A program made the translations under genes and the position numbers. 20,289 bases of DNA from positions 1 through 20,289 of the forward strand of contig NZ_LSKQ01000219.1 in the NCBI RefSeq assembly GCF_001557115.1, read 5' to 3'. This document shows, one piece after another, positions 7,493-14,407 of this stretch (position 1 is its first letter; every line of letters starts with the position of its first letter). The notes beneath the pieces were generated by a model. That model did no database searches and had not been told where the DNA came from. It saw only the letters and a list, made by a program, of their open reading frames with translations. Origin of the DNA: Erythrobacter sp. CCH5-A1 (GTDB lineage: Bacteria; Pseudomonadota; Alphaproteobacteria; Sphingomonadales; Sphingomonadaceae).

Positions 7493-7743
7493 GGTCTGAC
7501 CAGATCGCGCACGAGCCCCTTACCGGCATTGAACTGCTCGATCCCGCTGCGCAGGCGTTTCGCGTTCTCAGGTGAGGAAAGCAGGTATTCGGTTTCCCGG
7601 ATGGAGTTCCAGTCCGACAACGAAACCATAACCACTGCCTCGCCGTTGCGGCGGGTGATGATCGCTTCCGAATGGTCCTCGACCACCTTGTCCATCACGG
7701 ACTTCAGGTTCTTGCGCGCTTCGCTGTAGGTCATCACGTTCAT
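7489..7743 (-). CDS. yefM: YefM/Phd-type antitoxin
   Basis: An 84-residue antitoxin. The N-terminal Phd/YefM DNA-binding fold is seen as MTYSEARKNLKSVMDKV, with AIITRRNGEAVVMVSLSDW following. The C-terminal tail after about residue 50 (SIRETEYLLSSPENAKRL) is the usual disordered segment that wraps the toxin and is cut by proteases. AAGGAG lies 7 nt upstream of ATG 7743. It is the first gene of the pair and sits under a recognisable two-site operator at 7767-7784, so autorepression by YefM-YoeB is expected. Confidence 0.94.
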   Translation of the reverse strand: MNVMTYSEARKNLKSVMDKVVEDHSEAIITRRNGEAVVMVSLSDWNSIRETEYLLSSPENAKRLRSGIEQFNAGKGLVRDLVRP

Positions 7744-7766
7744 GGCAGGGCTCCTTGCGCATTAAA

Positions 7767-7785
7767 TGTACGCTTGCTTGTACAA
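7767..7785. promoter_or_regulatory. Paired TGTACA-type YefM operator
   Basis: TGTACG at 7767-7772 and TGTACA at 7779-7784 have centres exactly 12 bp apart. The second lies in the 8-bp palindrome TTGTACAA. The E. coli yefM-yoeB operator is known to consist of adjacent palindromes with TGTACA cores at this spacing. On the minus strand the sites fall between a weak TTGCAT and TACATT pair that could be -35 and -10. Position 24-42 nt upstream of yefM fits autoregulation. Confidence 0.7.
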
Positions 7786-7804
7786 ATGCAAGGTGAACGT
7801 GGCC

Positions 7805-8218
7805 CTACCGGTCCACCCCCTTGACCTTCCCCCACTGGCGCGCCGCCGTGTAGCCGAGGTAGCCGGTGCCGAACAGGGCGTAGAGCGGCTCGGGCAGCCC
7901 TGCGAGGTAAGCGTTCATCCCCGCCGCGATCTCGCGCGCGGCCGAGGGGTTGAAGGCCGAGAGCACCCCCATCGGAAGCGAGGCGAGCAGCAGGATGTAC
8001 ATCACGTAGAGAAAGCTCGGCCGCGCGCGGCTGGTCCACGGGTCGCTCGAATTCGCCTCGGCGACGATCGCCTGCAATTGCGTCTCGAGCATCTGCATTT
8101 CCTGCGTGCCCTGCAGCGCGATCAGCTCGAGCTTGGCCTTGGCCTGAGCTTCCTTGTCGGGGATGATCTTGTCGATGATCGAGGCGATGGGGCCGATGAG
8201 GACGTCGATGAGGGCCAT
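7805..8218 (-). CDS. 3TM-type holin-like membrane protein
   Basis: A 137-residue protein. Residues 1-55 are a charged, largely helical region with coiled-coil character (AKAKLELIALQGTQEMQMLETQLQAI). They are followed by DPWTSRARPSFLYVMYILLL, a second hydrophobic stretch (LASLPMGVLSAF) and a third around LYALFGTGYLGYTAARQW, with a basic C-terminus KVKGVDR. This layout matches the 3TM-type holin family (Holin_3TMs) of alphaproteobacterial prophages and gene-transfer-agent lysis loci. Holins open the inner membrane so that endolysin can reach the wall. AAGGAG lies 8 nt before ATG 8218. No endolysin, spanin or phage structural gene is nearby, so its role here is open. Confidence 0.82.
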   Translation of the reverse strand: MALIDVLIGPIASIIDKIIPDKEAQAKAKLELIALQGTQEMQMLETQLQAIVAEANSSDPWTSRARPSFLYVMYILLLASLPMGVLSAFNPSAAREIAAGMNAYLAGLPEPLYALFGTGYLGYTAARQWGKVKGVDR

Positions 8219-8246
8219 GGCGCGCGCTCCTTTCAGGTGAGTCGCG

Positions 8247-8269
8247 TAACCAAATAACCAAATAGGTTA
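8247..8269. repeat. Tandem TAACCAAA repeat upstream of the holin gene
   Basis: TAACCAAA occurs twice back to back at 8247-8262, followed directly by TAGGTTA, the reverse of the same TAACC core. This AT-rich block lies 29-51 nt upstream of the holin ATG, where a promoter or operator would be. No consensus -35/-10 pair was assigned. Confidence 0.6.
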
Positions 8270-8294
8270 GAGTAGGAAAAGGAAATAACCTATT
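8261..8294 (-). terminator. AT-rich hairpin at the stop codon of the lyase gene
   Basis: AATAGGTTA at 8261-8269 and TAACCTATT at 8286-8294 are perfect 9-bp inverted arms separated by 16 nt. Read on the minus strand the hairpin begins at the TAG stop of the CitE-like gene and is followed by a TTTGGTTATTTGG stretch. It may end that transcript. It also overlaps the repeat block in front of the holin, so an operator role is equally possible. Confidence 0.5.
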
Positions 8295-9192
8295 GCGCGC
8301 CCGCTTCGGCGAGCAGCCGCTGCGCCAGCACCAGATGCGGGCGGTCGAGCATCGCGCCGTCCAATGCCACCACCCCCGCGCCCGGGTGATCGGCGAAGGC
8401 CTGCACCACGGCGCGGGCGTGGGCGAGTTCCTCGGCGCTGGGGGTGAAGGCTGCGTTGATCGGATCGACCTGCGCAGGGTGGATCGCGAGCATTCCGCCG
8501 AACCCTTGGGCCCGCACCCGCCGCGCGCGGGCCGCCAGTGCCTCGAGGTCGCGGAATTCGGGCTGCACCGTCTCGATCGCCGCCACGCCTGCCGCCGCCG
8601 CGCCGATCAGGCACAGGCTGCGCGCCATCTCGTAGGTGTGCGAATACTCGCCATCCGGCCCGCGCTGCTCGCGCGCGCCGAGCGCCGAGGACAGGTCCTC
8701 CGCCCCCCAGCTCATCGCCACCAGCCGCGCCTTGCCGGGGTAATCGCCCGCGTAGTCGCCTGTCTTGAACATCGCCGCCGCCGTCTCGGTCACCAGCGCG
8801 GCGATCAGGGTGCGGCCCAGCGGGATCCCGTTCGCCGCCTCCAGCGCGGTCAGATAGTGGTGGAGCCGCGTCACATCCGCCGCCCCTTCGGCCTTGGGCA
8901 GGAACACCCCGCCGGGACGCGCAGGGATGATTGCGACAAGATCGGCGATGCAGTCGTGCCCCGTGACCGGATTGATCCGCACCCACAAACGCGCCCTGTT
9001 CGCCGAGGCGGCGATCTGCGCCGCGACCATCTGGCGCGCGGCTGGCTTGTTCTCGGGCGAGACCGAATCCTCGAGATCGAGCAGCACGATATCCGCCGCG
9101 CCCCCTTCGGCCTTGCCCATCTTCTTCTCGCTGTCGCCGGGCGCGAACAGCCACGAGCGCATTCTCGGCGGGGTGGGAATGGTGTGGGGCAT
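8290..9192 (-). CDS. CoA ester lyase, HpcH/HpaI aldolase/citrate lyase beta (CitE-like) family
   Basis: A 300-residue TIM-barrel protein. Features in order are RSWLFAPGD at 12-20, LLDLEDSV at 37-44, RIN at 72-74, FLPKAEG at 97-103, ALVTETA at 132-138 with the Mg-binding Glu136, [11 protein letters not shown] at 162-172 with the second metal ligand, and [13 protein letters not shown] at 230-242. Relatives cleave malyl-CoA, beta-methylmalyl-CoA or citramalyl-CoA. No partner citrate lyase subunits are present, so a stand-alone lyase is more likely than a citrate lyase subunit. ATG at 9192 is chosen because GAGGA/AGGAA lies just upstream and the conserved domain begins directly after; the open frame extends to 9309 without family similarity. 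It is divergent from the molybdenum hydroxylase operon. Confidence 0.92.
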   Translation of the reverse strand: MPHTIPTPPRMRSWLFAPGDSEKKMGKAEGGAADIVLLDLEDSVSPENKPAARQMVAAQIAASANRARLWVRINPVTGHDCIADLVAIIPARPGGVFLPKAEGAADVTRLHHYLTALEAANGIPLGRTLIAALVTETAAAMFKTGDYAGDYPGKARLVAMSWGAEDLSSALGAREQRGPDGEYSHTYEMARSLCLIGAAAAGVAAIETVQPEFRDLEALAARARRVRAQGFGGMLAIHPAQVDPINAAFTPSAEELAHARAVVQAFADHPGAGVVALDGAMLDRPHLVLAQRLLAEAGAQ

Positions 9193-9292
9193 CGGACTTC
9201 CTCTCCTCGGTCCCCAAGCGCTTACGAAGCGCGCCTGCCCATCGCAAGCCTGCGTCATTTGCCGCAGGCCGCGCGGGCAAGCGTCTTTCCGT

Positions 9293-9322
9293 TTGGAGAG
9301 GAGGGCCATGCGTTGCTATACA
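9293..9322 (+). promoter_or_regulatory. Candidate promoter of the molybdenum hydroxylase operon
   Basis: TTGGAG at 9293-9298 and TATACA at 9317-9322 are 18 bp apart and lie about 40 bp before the first ATG. The 167-bp divergent spacer holds no other gene. The match is partial (a good -10, a weak -35). Confidence 0.4.
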
Positions 9323-9359
9323 CAACCCAAATTACCAACCAGCGGGGGAGCGCCGCCTC

Positions 9360-9842
9360 ATGGCAATCGCATTTTCTGTGAACGGCAAGCCAGTGAGCGT
9401 GGAGGCCGATGCCGACACGCCGCTGCTCTGGGCCTTGCGTGACGATCTCGGCCTTACCGGCACCAAGTTCGGCTGCGGCATCGCCGCCTGCGGGGCCTGC
9501 TCGGTCCATGTCGACGGCAACCTCACCCGCTCGTGCAGCGTGCCTGTGGGCGAGGTCGCGGGCAAGGCGGTGACCACTATCGAAGGGCTCAAGGCTGCCG
9601 ATGGCACGCTCCACAAGGTCCAGCAGGCGTGGATCGAGGCTCAGGTGCCGCAATGCGGCTATTGCCAGTCGGGCCAGATCATGGCGGCTGTCGCGCTGAT
9701 CGATCAGGTCGGCTCGCCCAGCGACGAACAGATCGACGAGGCGATGACCAATATCTGCCGCTGCGGCACCTATCCGCGCATCCGCAAGGCGATCCTCGCG
9801 GCGACGGGCGCCGCCGCCACCGCTCAGACGGGAGACGCATGA
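9360..9842 (+). CDS. iorA: (2Fe-2S) small subunit of molybdenum hydroxylase (isoquinoline 1-oxidoreductase alpha-like)
   Basis: A 160-residue iron-sulfur subunit of the xanthine oxidase family. The N-terminal plant-ferredoxin-type cluster uses [16 protein letters not shown] (C39, C44, C47) and C59. The C-terminal helical cluster uses CGYCQSG (C99, C102) and [10 protein letters not shown] (C133, C135). All eight ligands are present. It carries electrons from the molybdenum centre in the adjacent large subunit; no FAD subunit is encoded, as in isoquinoline oxidoreductases. ATG 9360 follows a GGGGGAG about 10 nt upstream. The stop overlaps the next ATG (ATGA). The symbol is by family resemblance; the true substrate is unknown. 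Confidence 0.93.
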   Translation: MAIAFSVNGKPVSVEADADTPLLWALRDDLGLTGTKFGCGIAACGACSVHVDGNLTRSCSVPVGEVAGKAVTTIEGLKAADGTLHKVQQAWIEAQVPQCGYCQSGQIMAAVALIDQVGSPSDEQIDEAMTNICRCGTYPRIRKAILAATGAAATAQTGDA

Positions 9843-12106
9843 TGGCCGATAATCCCAATCCCGATATCGACCTGCCGGAAACCGCTGCGCCCGCGGCCAA
9901 GCCCAAGAAGAAGGGCATCAAGCGTCGCATCTTCCTCGCCGGCTCCGCGCTGGTGGTGGGCGGCGGCATCTTCGGCGTGTGGTGGACCGACAGCTCGGTC
10001 AAGGCGCGCGGCAATGCCCTGATCGGCGGCAAGGGCAAGCCCGCTTTCGGCAGCGTCATGACCATTGCCGAGGACGATACGGTCACCGTCTTCTCGCCGC
10101 ATATCGACTTCGGCCAGGGTTCGCACACCGCGCTCGCGCAGATGCTGGCGGACGAGCTCGATGCGAAGTGGGACAAGGTCGGAATCGAGCAGGCCCCGGC
10201 CGACCTCGCCTTCGCCAACAGCGCGCTCGCCAAGGGCTTCCTGCCGACGATGACCGGTGAATTCGCTGCCGGGCTGCTGCCCGATGCCGTGATCGGCATG
10301 ATGGCCCGCTCGATGCCGCTTATGATCACCGGCGGCTCCTCGGCGATCCGCTTCACCGGCGAGATCGCGATGCGCCGCACCGGCGCGGCGGTGCGCGCGG
10401 CGCTGATCGCCGAAGCCGCCAACCGGCTGGGCGTGCCGGAGAGCGAGCTGACCACCGCCGACAGCGTCGTCACCCACGCCAAGTCGGGCAAGTCGCTGCG
10501 CTATGGCGAGCTGGCGGCAGGCGCGGCGGAGCGCTCGCTGGCGAGCGATCCGGTGCTCAAGACCCGCGACCAGTGGAAGCTGATCGGCACCGGCGTGCCG
10601 CGCCGTGACATTCCGGGCAAGGTCGATGGCTCGGCGGTCTACGGGATCGACTTCACCCTGCCCGACATGCGCGTCGCGACCATCGCGGCGGCCCCGGTGC
10701 GCGGCGGCAAGCTGGAGAGCGTCGACGAGGCCCCGGCGCTCGCCGTCAAGGGTGTCGAGAAAGTCATCAAGCTGCCCGACGCGGTGGTGGTGGTGGGCAA
10801 GGGCTACTGGCCCGCGACCAAGGGCTTGCAGGCCCTCAGCCCCAAATTCTCCGACGGCGGCCATGCGGCGGTCTCGACCCCGGCGATCTATGCGGCGCAA
10901 GCCAAGCTGATCGCGGGCGGCAAGGCGGACAACGAGGGCGGATCGGGCGACGTTGACGGCGCCTTCAAGGCCCCCGGCGCCAAGCTGGTCGAGGCCGAAT
11001 ACCGCGTCCCCTTTCTCCACCACGCGATGATGGAGCCCTTCGCGCTCACCGGCCATTTCAAGGACGGCAAGCTCACCATCTGGGGCGGCTTGCAGGATCC
11101 GCTCAGCACCCGCGCGCGGGCGGCCAAGGCGATCGGGCTCGATATCGAGGACGTCACCTTCAACACGATGATCATGGGCGGCGGTTTCGGCCGGCGCTTC
11201 CCCGACATCGTCGAGATCATCGACCAGATCGCGCTGGTGGCCAAGGAAGTGCCCTATCCCGTCAAGCTGGTGTGGAGCCGCGAGCAGGAGGTCACCCACG
11301 GCTCCTATCGCCCGCAATCCTCGGCGAAGCTTTCGGCCTCGCTCAAGGATGGCGCGATCACCGCGCTACGGATCGATTACGCGCAGAGCGGGAATGCCGA
11401 AGGCGAGGTGCCCTTCATCTACAGCATCCCCGCGACCTCGCGGCGGCACTTTGCCTACCAGTCGAACCAGATCGACGGGCCGTGGCGCTCGGTCAACGCG
11501 ACGCAGCTGGGCTTCTACACCGAGAGCTTCATGGACGAACTCGCGCTGGCGGCGGGGGCTGACCCCTACCAGTTCCGGCGCAAGCATCTCGCCGAGGGAT
11601 CGCGCTACCTGAAGGTGCTCGACGAGGTCGCCAAGCGCTCGGGCTGGGGCACGCCGCTGCCCGCTGGCGTGGGCCGGGGCATCGCGATCGTCGAGTGCTT
11701 CGACACGATCGTCGCCGAGGTGGTCGAGGCCACTCTGAAAGAGGACGGCAGCCCCAAGGTGCTGCGCGCCTTCGCGGTGGTCGATTGCGGCACGACGGTG
11801 AACCCGCTGAACGCCGAGGCGCAAATCATGGGCGGCCTCATCATGGGGCTATCGTCCGGCATCGGCGAGGCGGTGACGCTCGACAAGGGCGCGGTGGTGG
11901 AGAGCAATTTCTCGGACTATCCGATCCTGAAGCTGGCCGATGCGCCCCCGGCGGTGGACGTGCACTTCCTCGACAGCGGGGCGAAGACCGGCGGGATCGG
12001 GGAGCCGGGGCTGCCGCCCGCGACGCCCGCGCTGGCGAATGCGCTCGCCTCGCTGACCGGCAAGCGCATCCGCAACCTGCCGATCCTGACGCAAGCCAAG
12101 GCTTGA
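9839..12106 (+). CDS. iorB: Molybdopterin-binding large subunit (isoquinoline 1-oxidoreductase beta-like)
   Basis: A 755-residue catalytic subunit of a molybdenum hydroxylase. It starts at ATG 9839, overlapping the small-subunit stop by 4 bp; a second ATG follows immediately. An N-terminal twin-arginine signal or anchor is visible: [19 protein letters not shown] with Arg29-Arg30 and a hydrophobic stretch to about 49. This indicates folded export with the small subunit piggybacking. Cofactor-binding segments include [40 protein letters not shown] and [11 protein letters not shown], where Glu722 in GIGEPG is the expected catalytic base. Length and domain order fit the IorB/aldehyde dehydrogenase-like periplasmic group. 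Substrates of the family include N-heterocycles and aldehydes, and none can be read here. The stop overlaps the next TTG start. Confidence 0.94.
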   Translation: MMADNPNPDIDLPETAAPAAKPKKKGIKRRIFLAGSALVVGGGIFGVWWTDSSVKARGNALIGGKGKPAFGSVMTIAEDDTVTVFSPHIDFGQGSHTALAQMLADELDAKWDKVGIEQAPADLAFANSALAKGFLPTMTGEFAAGLLPDAVIGMMARSMPLMITGGSSAIRFTGEIAMRRTGAAVRAALIAEAANRLGVPESELTTADSVVTHAKSGKSLRYGELAAGAAERSLASDPVLKTRDQWKLIGTGVPRRDIPGKVDGSAVYGIDFTLPDMRVATIAAAPVRGGKLESVDEAPALAVKGVEKVIKLPDAVVVVGKGYWPATKGLQALSPKFSDGGHAAVSTPAIYAAQAKLIAGGKADNEGGSGDVDGAFKAPGAKLVEAEYRVPFLHHAMMEPFALTGHFKDGKLTIWGGLQDPLSTRARAAKAIGLDIEDVTFNTMIMGGGFGRRFPDIVEIIDQIALVAKEVPYPVKLVWSREQEVTHGSYRPQSSAKLSASLKDGAITALRIDYAQSGNAEGEVPFIYSIPATSRRHFAYQSNQIDGPWRSVNATQLGFYTESFMDELALAAGADPYQFRRKHLAEGSRYLKVLDEVAKRSGWGTPLPAGVGRGIAIVECFDTIVAEVVEATLKEDGSPKVLRAFAVVDCGTTVNPLNAEAQIMGGLIMGLSSGIGEAVTLDKGAVVESNFSDYPILKLADAPPAVDVHFLDSGAKTGGIGEPGLPPATPALANALASLTGKRIRNLPILTQAKA

Positions 12107-12714
12107 GCCTGGAGCGCTGGTCGGCGCTGATCCTCGCCGGAGGGGCGGGGCGGCGCTTTGCCAAAGGTGGCGGTGGCGGCAAGCTGCTGGCCGATCTCGG
12201 CGGCGCGCCGGTGATCCGGCGCGTGGCGGACGCTGTAGTCAGTGTCGGATTCGCCGAGGTGATTGTCATCACCGGGGCTGGGGACGTCGGCATCAGACGC
12301 GCGCTGGCGGGTGCCGATGTGTCCGTCTGTCACGCGCCCGGCTGGGCCGAAGGCATGGCGGCGAGCCTGCGCACCGGGGTGGCAGCGTTCTCCAGCAAAG
12401 CCGCGGGCGTGTGCGTCTTCCTCGGCGACATGCCGCTGGTGCCGATGGCGCTGTGCGGGCCGCTGATAGAGGCGGCCGAGCGCGCAGGCTATGCCGCGCG
12501 GCCCCGCTGCGATGGCCGGCCCGGGCATCCCGTCGCCTTCACCCGCGCCGCCTTCGCCGACCTGCTGGCGCTCGAGGGCGACACCGGGGCGAGTGCGTTG
12601 CTGAGCGCGCAGGGGGCGGGGGCCGCCTACCTCGACACCGCCGAGCGCGGCGTGCTGCTCGATATCGACACCCCCGCCGACCTCGAAGCCGCCGCCGCGG
12701 CGTGGAAGGCCTGA
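12103..12714 (+). CDS. mocA: MocA/MobA-like molybdenum cofactor nucleotidyltransferase
   Basis: A 203-residue NTP transferase. It has ALILAGGAGRRFAKGGGGGKL at 8-28 (a nucleotide-binding LAGG-x-GxRxG-like loop followed by Lys), CVFLGDMPLVP at about 101-111 with the metal-binding Asp, and CDGRPGHPVAF near 134-144. MocA adds CMP to molybdopterin to make the cytosine dinucleotide cofactor used by xanthine-oxidase-family enzymes, which fits its place directly after the large subunit. No ATG exists near the domain start; TTG at 12103 overlaps the upstream TGA (TTGA) and is the best start, implying reinitiation. Its last 88 bp are antisense to xdhC. Guanylyltransferase (MobA) activity is the alternative but is less expected here. 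Confidence 0.88.
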   Translation: MSLERWSALILAGGAGRRFAKGGGGGKLLADLGGAPVIRRVADAVVSVGFAEVIVITGAGDVGIRRALAGADVSVCHAPGWAEGMAASLRTGVAAFSSKAAGVCVFLGDMPLVPMALCGPLIEAAERAGYAARPRCDGRPGHPVAFTRAAFADLLALEGDTGASALLSAQGAGAAYLDTAERGVLLDIDTPADLEAAAAAWKA

Positions 12715-13634
12715 CCGACCTCGGCGACCAGCGACAGCGCCACCTCGCGCGGGGCCTTGCCGAAGCCGGCGAGCCCGATCGGGGCATGAAGGCGCGCCAG
12801 CGCCGCTTCCGGGACGCCGTGGCCGCGCAGCTTGGCGATGCGCTGCTCGATCCGCACCCGCGCCCCGACCGCGCCGACATAGAAGGCCTCGCTCTGCAAG
12901 GCAGCGGCCAGCCCGCGCTCGTCATCCTCGCGGTCGTGCGAGAGCACCGCGATGGCGGTCCAGCGGTCGGGCGCGATGGCGGCGAGCGCAGCCTCCGGGT
13001 CGCCGCGGTGGTAGGCGATGCCCGGCATGGGCGCAGCCTCCGGACCGCCGGGCGTGATCAGCGCGACCTGCCAGCCCATCGCCAGCGCGAGGCTGGCCGC
13101 GGTGAGCGTTCCACCATCCTCGCCGATCAGGACCAGTCTCAATGGCGGGGGGAAAAGGCGGGTGTAGCGCGCGCCGTCCCAGTGGTCGGCGGGAGGCGCC
13201 TCGCCTGCGGCTTCGGCGTGGCGGGTGGTGCCGTCGCTCGACCACAGTACCGGCGCGCGGTTGCGCCACCCGTCGAGCAGCGCCGCCACCGCCGGTTCGT
13301 CGGCGGCAACCGGCTCGACCAGCACGGTGATCCCCGACCCGCAGGCGAGCCTGATGTCGATCCAAGGGCTGCCCTCGCCATAGCGCAAGATGCGCGAGCA
13401 CCCTTCGGCAATCGCCTCGCGGCCGTGGCGGGCGACGTCGTCCTCGATGCATCCGCCCGAGAGAAACCCCCAGTGCTCGTCGTCCGTGATCAGCATTTGC
13501 GCCCCCGCATCGCGCGGCGCCGAGCCGTCGACCGCGACCAGCGTGGCAAGCGCGAATCGCTCCGGCAGGGCGGGCAGCGCCAGCAGCGCCTCGCGGATAT
13601 CGTCGACAGGAGCGGCAAGACGCCAGCGGGTCAT
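12627..13634 (-). CDS. xdhC: XdhC/CoxI family molybdenum hydroxylase maturation protein
   Basis: A 335-residue chaperone that in known cases binds the sulfurated molybdenum cofactor and inserts it into xanthine-oxidase-type enzymes. The N-terminal XdhC/CoxI domain shows ATLVAVDGSAPRDAGAQMLI and FLSGGCIEDDVA at 57-68, with the Cys62 that can bind the cofactor. The C-terminal Rossmann-like domain starts with LRLVLIGEDGGTLTAASLALAMGWQVALI, then SHDREDDERGL, VGAVGA and LHAPIGLAGFGKAPREVALSLVAEV. ATG 13634 is chosen because the longer frame upstream runs into the tRNA gene. The gene faces the operon it serves and overlaps the mocA-like gene by 88 bp at the 3' ends. Its low-complexity C-terminal tail (AAAAASRSAG and onward) lies in that overlap. 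Confidence 0.93.
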   Translation of the reverse strand: MTRWRLAAPVDDIREALLALPALPERFALATLVAVDGSAPRDAGAQMLITDDEHWGFLSGGCIEDDVARHGREAIAEGCSRILRYGEGSPWIDIRLACGSGITVLVEPVAADEPAVAALLDGWRNRAPVLWSSDGTTRHAEAAGEAPPADHWDGARYTRLFPPPLRLVLIGEDGGTLTAASLALAMGWQVALITPGGPEAAPMPGIAYHRGDPEAALAAIAPDRWTAIAVLSHDREDDERGLAAALQSEAFYVGAVGARVRIEQRIAKLRGHGVPEAALARLHAPIGLAGFGKAPREVALSLVAEVGQAFHAAAAASRSAGVSISSSTPRSAVSR

Positions 13635-13699
13635 GGGCGGCGGGGGACTTTCGTCGACGGGCGGGAACAGTTCCGCCAGCCTAGCCCGCACGTGTCTCT

Positions 13700-13713
13700 C
13701 GCGCAATTGCGCG
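13700..13713. promoter_or_regulatory. Perfect 14-nt palindrome between tRNA-Pro and xdhC
   Basis: CGCGCAATTGCGCG is an exact 14-nt palindrome lying 33 nt after the tRNA 3' end and 66 nt before the xdhC start on the minus strand. It may be a hairpin limiting read-through from the tRNA (no U-run follows) or an operator for xdhC. Confidence 0.45.
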
Positions 13714-13745
13714 GGGCGGATCGGCGGCTTGCAGGAGAATTCCAC

Positions 13746-13822
13746 TGGTCGGGACGAGAGGATTCGAACCTCCGACCCCCACACCCCCAGTGTGATGCGC
13801 TACCAGGCTGCGCTACGTCCCG
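13746..13822 (-). tRNA. tRNA-Pro, anticodon GGG
   Basis: A 77-nt tRNA with a genome-encoded CCA end. The acceptor stem CGGGACG pairs with CGTCCCG, the D arm has GCGC on both sides of AGCCTGGTA, and the T arm has GGAGG-TTCGAAT-CCTCT. The anticodon loop is CTGGGGG within the stem TCACA/TGTGG, so the anticodon is GGG at 13786-13788, reading CCC and CCU. Position-by-position agreement with bacterial tRNA-Pro is close. A promoter lies directly upstream. The 9 nt TCCACTGGT before the gene (13825-13833 on this strand) are complementary to the discriminator, CCA and following nucleotides (13741-13749). Confidence 0.96.
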
Positions 13823-13839
13823 TCACCAGTGGAGCGGGG

Positions 13840-13868
13840 CCTATAGGCGCGGTGTCACGGGCTGGCAA
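13840..13868 (-). promoter_or_regulatory. Candidate sigma-70-type promoter of tRNA-Pro
   Basis: On the minus strand TTGCCA (13868-13863) and TATAGG (13845-13840) are separated by 17 bp, the ideal spacing. A GC-rich discriminator (CCCCGCT) follows, as is usual for stringently controlled stable-RNA promoters. Transcription would start near 13833, giving a leader of about 11 nt. Confidence 0.6.
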
Positions 13869-13924
13869 GCGGGTTTGAGTGGGCACCGGCGTTGCACCTG
13901 TGCACCGTATGCACCCCCTCGCGA

Positions 13925-13953
13925 TTGCGACCCGCTTGCAATGCTGCTAGGCG
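13925..13953 (+). promoter_or_regulatory. Candidate promoter of yajC-secD-secF
   Basis: TTGCGAC at 13925-13931 is followed after 14 bp by GCTAGGCG at 13946-13953. The arrangement resembles the alphaproteobacterial (Caulobacter-type) housekeeping pattern TTGACG and GCTANAWC with 10-14 bp between. It lies about 67 bp before yajC. The match is partial. Confidence 0.35.
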
Positions 13954-14019
13954 CGCCCACTTGGATGCACGGGGCGCACGCCCCGGACGAATTTCACGGG
14001 ATCTGACGGGCTCTATCGC

Positions 14020-14346
14020 ATGACAATCGACCTTCTCGCTGCCGCTGCCGGGGCGGGCGCTACGCCGCCGGCCTGGATCAGCTTTCTGCCGATCGTCGGC
14101 ATGATCGCGATCTTCTGGTTCCTGATCATCTCCCCGCAGATGAAGAAGCAGAAGGAGCACCAGGCCAAGGTCGCCGCCGTCAAGAAGGGCGATCAGGTGG
14201 TCACCGCGGGCGGCCTTGTCGGCAAGGTCGTCAAGGTCGACGATGTCTATGTCGAGCTCGATCTCGGCCCCAATGTCCGCGTCAAGGCGATCAAGGCGAC
14301 GCTGGGCGATGTCATCGCGCCGGGCGGCAAGCCCGCCAACGACTGA
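14020..14346 (+). CDS. yajC: YajC, auxiliary subunit of the Sec translocase
   Basis: A 108-residue inner-membrane protein. One transmembrane helix is visible at about 19-38 (ISFLPIVGMIAIFWFLIISP), followed by the signature PQMKKQKEHQAKVAAVKKGDQVVTAGGLVGKVVKVDDVYVELDL and a small cytoplasmic domain. YajC associates with SecD-SecF and SecYEG. ATG 14020 is the only start in front of the helix; the ribosome-binding site is weak. It is the first gene of the yajC-secD-secF operon. A short hairpin lies between it and secD. Confidence 0.96.
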   Translation: MTIDLLAAAAGAGATPPAWISFLPIVGMIAIFWFLIISPQMKKQKEHQAKVAAVKKGDQVVTAGGLVGKVVKVDDVYVELDLGPNVRVKAIKATLGDVIAPGGKPAND

Positions 14347-14349
14347 TCC

Positions 14350-14369
14350 GGCCGCGCAGCCTTGCGGCC
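14350..14369 (+). repeat. Intercistronic inverted repeat between yajC and secD
   Basis: GGCCGC and GCGGCC form 6-bp arms around an 8-nt loop, just after the yajC stop in the 61-bp spacer. Such a hairpin could affect mRNA processing and the ratio of YajC to SecD. There is no U-run, so it is unlikely to be a full terminator. Confidence 0.35.
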
Positions 14370-14407
14370 TGCCGACCATGAACCCTTGCGTGTGAGACTC
14401 TGACGCA

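Noticed and set aside
13746..13822. tRNA-Pro 3' end as an integration (att) site
   Set aside because: No integrase gene and no second copy of the tRNA 3' end is visible in the window.
13883..13915. Four GCACC motifs in the tRNA-yajC spacer as a CRISPR-like or iteron array
   Set aside because: Spacings are 11, 8 and 9 bp, units are only 5 bp and spacer lengths are irregular; chance repetition in GC-rich DNA is likely.
12411..14006. 531-codon plus-strand frame across xdhC and the tRNA
   Set aside because: It runs through a tRNA gene and opposite a clear xdhC; no family pattern.
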